From Acidipila rosea (GTDB lineage Bacteria; Acidobacteriota; Terriglobia; Terriglobales; Acidobacteriaceae): 64,000 nt of DNA. Shown piece after piece: positions 58,417 through 64,000 of this stretch. The notes beneath the pieces are model-generated. The model saw only the letters and a list, made by a program, of their open reading frames with translations. It was not told the origin of the DNA and did no database searches. A program made the position numbers and the translations under genes. The stretch covers positions 62,001-126,000 of the forward strand of contig NZ_SMGK01000003.1 in assembly GCF_004339725.1 (NCBI RefSeq), read 5' to 3'. The number at the start of each line of letters is the position of its first letter. Position 1 is the first letter of the stretch.

Positions 58417-58679
58417 CAATCTTCCGCATGCTGCTGCTGTCTCTCATTGGTCTTGCAGCTCTCGGCGTGGTGCGTACGCGGGACCTGGTGTCACAGGTGT
58501 TGGCGCTGACCTTCTATGGAATGCTTCTGGCCGTGATGTTCTTTGCGTTTCAGGCACCCGATGTGGCGCTGTCGCAGATCGTGATCGGTGCTGTCGCTCT
58601 GCCGCTGATGATCATGCTGGTGCTCGCGCGTATGCGCCATCGGGAACGCACTCTGGCTGAGCAGAAGGACGGCAGATGA
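58413..58679 (+). CDS. MbhD-like (DUF4040) antiporter subunit
   Basis: 88 residues, three helices (about 5-18, 28-47, 52-70). LSQIVIGAVALPLMIMLVLARM is the MbhD/DUF4040 type, which in bacterial Mrp systems is normally the C-terminal part of the large MrpA subunit. Here it is a separate gene, as in archaeal Mbh. ATGA overlaps on both sides. Provides part of the ion path in the family. Confidence 0.88.
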   Translation: MTIFRMLLLSLIGLAALGVVRTRDLVSQVLALTFYGMLLAVMFFAFQAPDVALSQIVIGAVALPLMIMLVLARMRHRERTLAEQKDGR

Positions 58680-59416
58680 GTCAGAAAGTCAGGCTGCGCA
58701 TTTTCTGGATCTGTGCCGCGGGCTTTGCCTGCATTTACTTTCTGGTGGCTAAAAACTTGCCGCCGTGGGGACACTATCGCGGCCCGTACGGTGACGTGAT
58801 CTCAAGTCTCTCTGTCTATGAGCGTCATGCCACCGATGTTGTGAACGCGATCGACTATGACTATCGAGGCTTCGATACGCTGGCGGAAGAGTTCATCCTT
58901 TTTACTTCAGTGCTTGGCGTCATGATGCTGCTGCGTCCGCCGGAGAGAAAAGCCACGCCATCTGCAACTGCTGAAGAAAGCATGAGCCCGGCGGTTCAGT
59001 TGGCTGCGCTACCCTGTTTCGCCATTCTGATTCTCTTTGGACTGTACATGTCTACCCATGGACAACTGACGCCGGGGGGCGGTTTTCAAGGCGGCGTGAT
59101 CATTGCCAGCGCTCCTATGCTGGTCTACGTTGCTGAACATTTTCGTGCATTCAAGCGCATCACCTCTCATCCTCTGGTGGAGGGGCTTGAAGCGGCCGGA
59201 GCGGCTGGATATGCGGTCATCGGCGTGACGGCATTCGCAGCGGGTGTGCCTTTTCTGACGAACTGGGTTCCGCTCGGCGTCACGGGGAAGGTTTTCTCCT
59301 CAGGGACAATCGCAGCGATCAGCGCCTGCGTGGGGCTCGAAGTGGCGACTGCCTTTCTGCTGCTGAGCTACACCTATCTGGCTGAGATCATTGCAGACGC
59401 GGGAAAGACAAAATGA
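58676..59416 (+). CDS. mrpB: MbhE-MrpB fusion antiporter subunit
   Basis: 246 residues. N-terminal part (about 1-95) with two helices and a YDYRGFDTLAEEFILFTSVLGVMMLL block matches MbhE, the other MrpA tail domain. The C-terminal part (about 105-240, four helices) is MnhB: ALPCFAILILFGLYMSTHGQLTPGGGFQGGVI in outline, then GVPFLTNWVPLGVTG and AAISACVGLEVATAFLLL. So two Mbh subunits (E and F) are fused. Overlaps both neighbours by four bases. Confidence 0.9.
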   Translation: MSQKVRLRIFWICAAGFACIYFLVAKNLPPWGHYRGPYGDVISSLSVYERHATDVVNAIDYDYRGFDTLAEEFILFTSVLGVMMLLRPPERKATPSATAEESMSPAVQLAALPCFAILILFGLYMSTHGQLTPGGGFQGGVIIASAPMLVYVAEHFRAFKRITSHPLVEGLEAAGAAGYAVIGVTAFAAGVPFLTNWVPLGVTGKVFSSGTIAAISACVGLEVATAFLLLSYTYLAEIIADAGKTK

Positions 59417-59769
59417 ACAGCGTGATCCATACATTTCCTTATCTCGTTGCAGGGTGGGTTTTCCTTTGCGGACTCTATGGCATCGTCACCAGCAGACACC
59501 TCGTCCACATGGTGGTTTCAATGGCCGTGTTGCAGACCTCTACTTATATTCTGCTGTTGAATATAGGCTTCCGGCAGAGTGGCGCCGCTCCTGTCTTCGC
59601 TGATCTGCCACCGTCGACCCGAATTGTTGATCCGATAGTGCAGGCGCTGATGTTGACGGACATCGTGGTTGAGGCGACGGTGGTTGCGCTGGTGCTGGCG
59701 TTTGTCGTCAAAGCGCACGAGAATGCAGGCACGCTCTCCCCGGACGATCTTCGCATGATGCGCGGCTGA
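59413..59769 (+). CDS. mrpC: Antiporter subunit C (MrpC/MnhC, NuoK-like)
   Basis: 118 residues, three helices. NuoK/MnhC family: LYGIVTSRHLVHMVVSMAVLQTSTYILLLNIG and IVDPIVQALMLTDIVVEATVVALVLAFVVKA, seen here in pieces; glutamate in DIVVEATV is the buried key residue. Overlaps mrpB by four bases and precedes mrpD by four bases. Confidence 0.94.
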   Translation: MNSVIHTFPYLVAGWVFLCGLYGIVTSRHLVHMVVSMAVLQTSTYILLLNIGFRQSGAAPVFADLPPSTRIVDPIVQALMLTDIVVEATVVALVLAFVVKAHENAGTLSPDDLRMMRG

Positions 59770-59773
59770 GCAG

Positions 59774-61582
59774 ATGACGATCTCTCCTGCACTGCCGGTT
59801 GCCCTGCCTATGCTTGCCGCTGCAGCGATCGCAGGAGTGCGTCGCTGGCTGTCCCGCGCGGTAGTCGATGCGGTGGCGATTCTCACCGCTGCCACCAACC
59901 TCGTGATGTGCGCGCTGCTGCTGACGAGGAGCTGGGACGCCCCCATTGTCTACTGGTTCGGAAACTGGTTCCCTCGCGGGCGGATGGTGCTCGGGGTTGG
60001 ATTCGTCATCGATCCGGTGGGAGCCGGACTGGCTACGCTGGCGGCCCTGCTGATGCTGCTGGCGCTGATCTACTCCTCAAGCGCGATGGAGAGCGGCGAC
60101 AACCACTACCAGCCATTGATGCTTGTCTTTCTCGCGGCCATGTCGGGTTTTGTCCTGACGGGCGATCTCTTCAACCTCTTCGTGTTTTTTGAGCTTATGA
60201 GCACCGCAGCATTTGCTCTCTGCGGGTTGAAAGTCGAAGAGCCTGCGCCTCTGCAGGGAGCATTCAATTTTGCGGTTACGAATACGGTGGGAGCATTCTT
60301 CACACTGACGGGGCTCGCCTTTGTCTATGCGGCTACCGGTGCTCTCAACATGGCCCAGATTGGCTCGCTGCTCGGCTCGCGACATGACACGCTGGTGATC
60401 GGCGGCTATCTGTTTCTCATCACCGGATTTCTGATCAAGTCTGCTGCCGTTCCATTCCACTTCTGGCTTGCGGATGCGCATGCTGTCTCTCCCACGCCTG
60501 TCTGCGTGCTCTTCTCCGGAATCATGGTTGAGCTTGGTCTCTTCGCGATCCTGCGGGTGACGAATACGATGTTTCGCGCCAGCATGGGGCCGCCGCATAC
60601 AGCGCTACGCGATGTCCTGCTGACGGTAGGAGCTGTCTCTGCTGTGTGGGGCGGTGCGATGTGCTTTGCTGAACACCACCTGAAGCGGCTGCTTGCGTTT
60701 TCAACCATCAGCCACGCGGGCGCGATGATGATGGCGCTCGCTGTGAATACTCCTGCTGCCATTGCCGGGTGGCTTGTCTATCTCTTCGCGCACGCAATGG
60801 CTAAGTCGGGATTGTTCTTCACCGCCGGCATCCTGCTCCATCGCCTGCGGACGATGAGCGAGCCACTGCTCTTTGCGCGGGGCACGAAGCTGCGCTTCAC
60901 GGCCGCGCTCTGGCTGCTGGGGGGCTGTGCGCTGGCAGGGCTGCCACCCTTTGCCATCTCCCTCGGAGAAGAGCTGACCAGCAGCGCAACAAAGCACTCA
61001 GACGCTTCAGTGGTGCTGATGGCGGCGTTCCTTCTGTCAGGCACGTTGACCGCAGCCGCTGTCTTTCGCGTCTTCATGAGGGTCTTCTGCGGCTGGGGCG
61101 ATCATGGCCCTGCGGATCGTTCTGCCGAGGTCGATGAGTTGCCGGAGATGCACGAACAGAACCGCGTAATTCCGGCGCGCATGTTTGTGCCTGCGCTGCT
61201 GTGCGTTCTCTTTGGCACGGTGCCCTTTCTGTTGCCGCAGGCTGTTTCGTGGAGCGGCGTTGCGGCCGCGCGGATGCTGGATCAGCAGGCGTATATCCGG
61301 GTCGTCTATGGACAGGCGAGGTCGGCGGTGGCACAGTCCTCACTTGCGGCAGATGTGTGGTCGGCGCTGCTTCATTCCCTGCTGGCCGTCGCGTGCGGTG
61401 CGGCACTCGCTGCTGCTGCCGTGTTTCACAAGGCTGTCCCGCGACGCCTGCGCTGGGCCTCTCACATGGAGGGCAGCATGGTCTGGATGCGTAGCCTGCA
61501 GAGCGGACACGCAGGAGACTATGTGGTGTGGACGATGGCTGGCTTCAGCCTTCTGGGCACCGCATTGTTTCTACTTCGATAG
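59774..61582 (+). CDS. mrpD: Antiporter subunit D (MrpD/MnhD, NuoN-like)
   Basis: 602 residues with about 14-16 transmembrane helices. Proton-conducting antiporter-like subunit: SGDNHYQPLMLVFLAAMSGF, then GDLFNLFVFFELMSTAAFALCG (conserved Glu about 145), IKSAAVPFHFWLADAHAVSPTP (Lys about 220), and RLLAFSTISHAG and AHAMAKSGLFFTAG (Lys about 342). It is the only such subunit in the operon; no MrpA is present. Last gene, ending in a 12-base convergent overlap with the methyltransferase gene. Confidence 0.94.
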   Translation: MTISPALPVALPMLAAAAIAGVRRWLSRAVVDAVAILTAATNLVMCALLLTRSWDAPIVYWFGNWFPRGRMVLGVGFVIDPVGAGLATLAALLMLLALIYSSSAMESGDNHYQPLMLVFLAAMSGFVLTGDLFNLFVFFELMSTAAFALCGLKVEEPAPLQGAFNFAVTNTVGAFFTLTGLAFVYAATGALNMAQIGSLLGSRHDTLVIGGYLFLITGFLIKSAAVPFHFWLADAHAVSPTPVCVLFSGIMVELGLFAILRVTNTMFRASMGPPHTALRDVLLTVGAVSAVWGGAMCFAEHHLKRLLAFSTISHAGAMMMALAVNTPAAIAGWLVYLFAHAMAKSGLFFTAGILLHRLRTMSEPLLFARGTKLRFTAALWLLGGCALAGLPPFAISLGEELTSSATKHSDASVVLMAAFLLSGTLTAAAVFRVFMRVFCGWGDHGPADRSAEVDELPEMHEQNRVIPARMFVPALLCVLFGTVPFLLPQAVSWSGVAAARMLDQQAYIRVVYGQARSAVAQSSLAADVWSALLHSLLAVACGAALAAAAVFHKAVPRRLRWASHMEGSMVWMRSLQSGHAGDYVVWTMAGFSLLGTALFLLR

Positions 61583-62317
61583 CACGCCGTCAGGGTGACG
61601 CCCTGGTAGCATGGCGCGCACGATGAGCGAGCCTCCGAAGCAGATGATGACTGACTGGGTGAGGAGGTGCGAGTTATACCTCCAGGCGAGCACCGCGAAG
61701 CAGATGGCGAAGGCGAGCGGAAAGGTCTCCGCGAGCAGCCCGTCAAACCAGTGCGGCCTCGTGGCGGAGGAAGGAACCCGCGGCCAGGGGCTCGGCAGGA
61801 TTCGTGGCACGCGCTTCACATAGTCGAGATAAGGGCCGTTGAGCTTGTCCCTGAGAAATGATTCTTCGGCGAGGACCAGCCGCAGTATAAAGAAGCCCAG
61901 TGTCACTACGAAAAAAAGAGCGCCCTGCGGCGGCATGAGTATCGCAACAGTCAGGGCGGTCAGATAAGACCCTAGATAGAGAGGATTTCTGACGTGCCGA
62001 TAAGGACCTGCGGCAAGCACCTGCTGCCCTTGAAGCGAAGGCGCCTGCATGGTCGAAGCGCCGAGATAGGCTGTACCCCAGATGCGGATGACAGCGCCTG
62101 CGAAAGCCAGCGCAATGGCCATGCTGGTGACGAACATGGTGGCGTTGCTTAGAGAAAGCCAGTGAGCGCTGGCGATGGCGCCGATCAGCTCAAGCCAGGT
62201 GCTGGTGATCGCCGAGGTATGCGAGGAGTAGCGCTCCCATGGCGCCCAGAAGCCAAGCACATAGAGAGCAAAGATGATGGGCATGCGAAAACGGAACTCA
62301 AGGTTTGTGGCCTTCAT
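61571..62317 (-). CDS. Isoprenylcysteine carboxyl methyltransferase-like membrane protein
   Basis: 248 residues with five or six transmembrane helices. ICMT/PEMT family signature GPYRHVRNPLYLGSYLTAL (about 105-122) and LAEESFLRDKLNGPYLDYVKRVPR (about 150-172, SAM-binding Glu/Arg region). Bacterial members methylate phospholipids or unknown substrates; the prenyl-cysteine role is eukaryotic. The C-terminus extends in two further helices. Its end overlaps mrpD by 12 bases on the other strand. Confidence 0.88.
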   Translation of the reverse strand: MKATNLEFRFRMPIIFALYVLGFWAPWERYSSHTSAITSTWLELIGAIASAHWLSLSNATMFVTSMAIALAFAGAVIRIWGTAYLGASTMQAPSLQGQQVLAAGPYRHVRNPLYLGSYLTALTVAILMPPQGALFFVVTLGFFILRLVLAEESFLRDKLNGPYLDYVKRVPRILPSPWPRVPSSATRPHWFDGLLAETFPLAFAICFAVLAWRYNSHLLTQSVIICFGGSLIVRAMLPGRHPDGVLSK

Positions 62318-62375
62318 TGTCTTCCTTCTAAGTCACACACGTGAGCGCCGCGTTGGTCCGATGCAGTGAAGAGTG

Positions 62376-63227
62376 CTAGACGTTGCAGATGTCGATAGCT
62401 TCACGCAGCTGCGTGAAAGGGTCGCCGGTGGGTAAGAATTCATGAGCGACGTAGCCGGTGTAGCCAGTGGCCGCGATGGCGCGCATCACGGCCGGATAGG
62501 TTATCTCCTGGGTTCCATCGATCTCATGTCGTCCGGGTACGCCGCCGGTGTGAAAGTGGCCCAGGGCGTGGATATTCGCAGTGATGGTTGCGATGAGATC
62601 GCCCTCCATGATCTGCATATGGTAGATGTCGTATAACAGCTTGACCCTTGGCGAAGCTACTTCATCCACAACGCGTACACCCCAGGCTGTGTGGTCTGCC
62701 ATATAGTCGGGATGGTTGACCTTGCTGTTCAGCAATTCCAGGCAGATGGTGACGCCGTTATCTTCGGCGATCTTTTTGACGCGGTTGAGGCCGGCGATGG
62801 TGTTGCGCGCGCCCTCCTCGTCGCTCATGCCCTTGCGGGTGCCGGAGAAGGTGATGACATTCGGGACCCCCGCTTTGGCGGCCAGCGGAATATTCGTGCG
62901 AAAGGCTGCCTCGATCGCGGCGTGGTTTTCCGTGCGATTCAGCGCACTGGCAATGGTGCCGCCACCTGCATAACCCATGGTGCAGATGAGGCCATAACGC
63001 CGCGGAATCTCAAACTCCGGCACCTCCAGCAGATCAATGCCGACAAGCCCATTGTGTGCGGCAAACTCACAGAGTTGTTCGAGGGGAATCTTCTGATAGC
63101 ACCAGCGGCAGACAGACTGGCGAATACGCCCTGAGGGTTTCTGGGGTGTATCCGCAGCAAAGGCGGAAGCCGCCAGCGGGAGTGCCATCGCGGATTGCAG
63201 CATGGAGCGGCGCGTGAGCCGTGTCAT
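62376..63227 (-). CDS. Tat-exported TIM-barrel protein, hydroxypyruvate isomerase-like
   Basis: 283 residues. Tat signal (LTRRSMLQSAMALPLAASAFA, cleavage about residue 25), then an AP-endonuclease/xylose-isomerase-like TIM barrel. Metal-ligand candidates: Glu in ICLELLNSKVNHPDYM (about 162), Asp in LLYDIYHMQIMEGD (about 193), His in GHFHTGGVPGRHEIDGTQE (about 222) and Glu in YVAHEFLPTGD (about 265). Such enzymes isomerise sugars or hydroxypyruvate; a periplasmic location is unusual and points to a different substrate. The start is at an ATG with Tat motif directly after it. Confidence 0.88.
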   Translation of the reverse strand: MTRLTRRSMLQSAMALPLAASAFAADTPQKPSGRIRQSVCRWCYQKIPLEQLCEFAAHNGLVGIDLLEVPEFEIPRRYGLICTMGYAGGGTIASALNRTENHAAIEAAFRTNIPLAAKAGVPNVITFSGTRKGMSDEEGARNTIAGLNRVKKIAEDNGVTICLELLNSKVNHPDYMADHTAWGVRVVDEVASPRVKLLYDIYHMQIMEGDLIATITANIHALGHFHTGGVPGRHEIDGTQEITYPAVMRAIAATGYTGYVAHEFLPTGDPFTQLREAIDICNV

Positions 63228-63247
63228 GGTTGCAGATTCTAGTTGAT

Positions 63248-64000
63248 TTAGGAGCCGCCGCCAACTGCGGTGAAATGGGTGGTGCTCGCAAACTGCTGCA
63301 TTGTCTCCCGCAGGTACTTGTGCGGATTGACGGGAGTGTTGCGAATCCTCACCTCGTAGTGAAGGTGGGGACCGGTGCTGCGGCCGGTGGAGCCGACATA
63401 GCCGATGACTTCTCCGCGGCGAACCTGTTCGCCGCTCGTTACCGCGAAGCCCGAAAGATGACCGTAAAGGGTAGTCAAGCCATAGCCGTGGTCCAGAATA
63501 ATCTCACGGCCGTAACCGTTGACCGGTCCCGCGATCTCGACAATGCCGTCAGCGGTGGCACGTACCGGCTGCCCATAATCTGAGGCGATATCGATGCCGG
63601 CATGGAAAGCGCCCTCACCGTTGAAGGGATCCAGCCGCTCCCCAAAGGAGCTCGTTACCCGGCCGATCACAGGCCAGAGACTCGGTGCATCGGCAAGATT
63701 TGCCCAGGCGACAGCGCTCGCGGCTGCAGGCCCGGAGCTGGTTTCAATGACCCGGGACATGCGACCGGAAAGGCCTGTTTCAAGCAGAGAGGAAAGCTGG
63801 TCGACAGACTGCTTGTAAGCCTGATCGCTGAGATCGTCCGTGCCTGCTGGAATCGTCGGGGCGCTGGCGGGCGAGACGGCAGCCTTCGTCGAAGTCAATT
63901 TGTTCTGGCGGAGGCCATAAAGAGCGCTTACTTCGCTTGCCAGTGATCCGAGTGACGCGGCCTGCACGTCTTTTTCATGGGCGACCTGCTCCATCTGCAG
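63248..64000 (-). CDS. M23 (LytM) peptidoglycan peptidase, cut at window edge
   Basis: The last about 250 residues are present; the frame runs open to base 64000, so the N-terminus lies outside. Catalytic zinc motifs of M23: FHAGIDIASDYGQPVRATADG in outline (H-x3-D) and GPHLHYEVRIRNT (HxH). GEVIGYVGSTGRSTGPH is conserved. N-terminal part is helical and Ser/Ala-rich, likely a coiled or linker region (SDQAYKQSVDQLSSLLETGL). Cleaves glycyl or cross-link peptides in the cell wall. It precedes the isomerase-like gene by 20 bases, same strand. Confidence 0.92.
   Translation of the reverse strand: MQMEQVAHEKDVQAASLGSLASEVSALYGLRQNKLTSTKAAVSPASAPTIPAGTDDLSDQAYKQSVDQLSSLLETGLSGRMSRVIETSSGPAAASAVAWANLADAPSLWPVIGRVTSSFGERLDPFNGEGAFHAGIDIASDYGQPVRATADGIVEIAGPVNGYGREIILDHGYGLTTLYGHLSGFAVTSGEQVRRGEVIGYVGSTGRSTGPHLHYEVRIRNTPVNPHKYLRETMQQFASTTHFTAVGGGS

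Overview
The window looks like a chromosomal segment of an acidobacterium, most likely from the Acidobacteriaceae (Terriglobales, former subdivision 1). It is GC-rich and codes for a Gram-negative envelope: a Kdo hydroxylase, TonB/ExbBD and a SecDF-YajC translocon. It also carries a PadR regulator coupled to a large MacB-like permease (the acidobacterial duplicated-permease type), a sedolisin protease and several Tat-exported proteins. No phage, insertion sequence, CRISPR array or rRNA operon was seen. The only RNA gene found is one tRNA-Arg. This placement rests on gene content and layout, not on a database search.

Layout. 1-9.4 kb: a fused E1 of a branched-chain 2-oxoacid dehydrogenase, a three-gene ABC exporter (ATPase, FtsX-like permease, HlyD adaptor) and the homodimeric pyruvate dehydrogenase E1 (aceE). 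9.5-13.4 kb: alr, a Kdo hydroxylase and a small membrane protein facing an unknown gene translationally coupled to ruvA. 13.4-21.6 kb: DUF3455 protein, sedolisin, DUF2461 protein, HU, metallophosphoesterase, a Tat-exported DsrE-like protein and an ArnT-like transferase. 21.7-29.3 kb: PEP carboxylase, a ribbon-helix-helix protein, a TPR lipoprotein and a tonB-exbB-exbD-exbD set. 29.4-32.8 kb: yajC-secD-secF with an extra 42-residue membrane protein between secD and secF. 33-38 kb: a PRISE-type reductase, a small membrane protein with an XRE regulator, and a PadR-controlled permease broken by a frameshift.

38-46.8 kb is a housekeeping block: tgt, folC, plsC, a C26 peptidase, rsmG, two perfect parS sites, parA, parB, then about 0.7 kb of non-coding DNA with several DnaA-box-like TTTCCAC motifs, then dnaN. 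This arrangement suggests the replication origin lies here. 46.8-48.8 kb: an NO-detoxification unit (flavohaemoglobin plus an NsrR-like Rrf2 regulator) with a clear NsrR-like operator, then tRNA-Arg(TCT). 48.8-57.2 kb: a YheT-like hydrolase, a PIN-TRAM protein, a DUF4136 protein, an RluB-type pseudouridine synthase, scpB with a long acidic insert, a polytopic membrane protein, a site-2-protease relative without its HExxH histidines, and rsmD. 57.3-61.6 kb: a seven-gene cation/proton antiporter operon in the order of the antiporter half of archaeal membrane-bound hydrogenase. The window ends with an isoprenylcysteine-methyltransferase-like protein, a Tat-exported sugar-isomerase-like protein and a truncated M23 peptidase.

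The observations most worth following are the SecD/SecF-linked small protein, the catalytically altered site-2 protease, the Mbh-type antiporter lacking a separate MrpA, the candidate origin with parS, the palindromic repeats inside folC and the frameshifted permease. I did not find a clearly new defence or mobile system.
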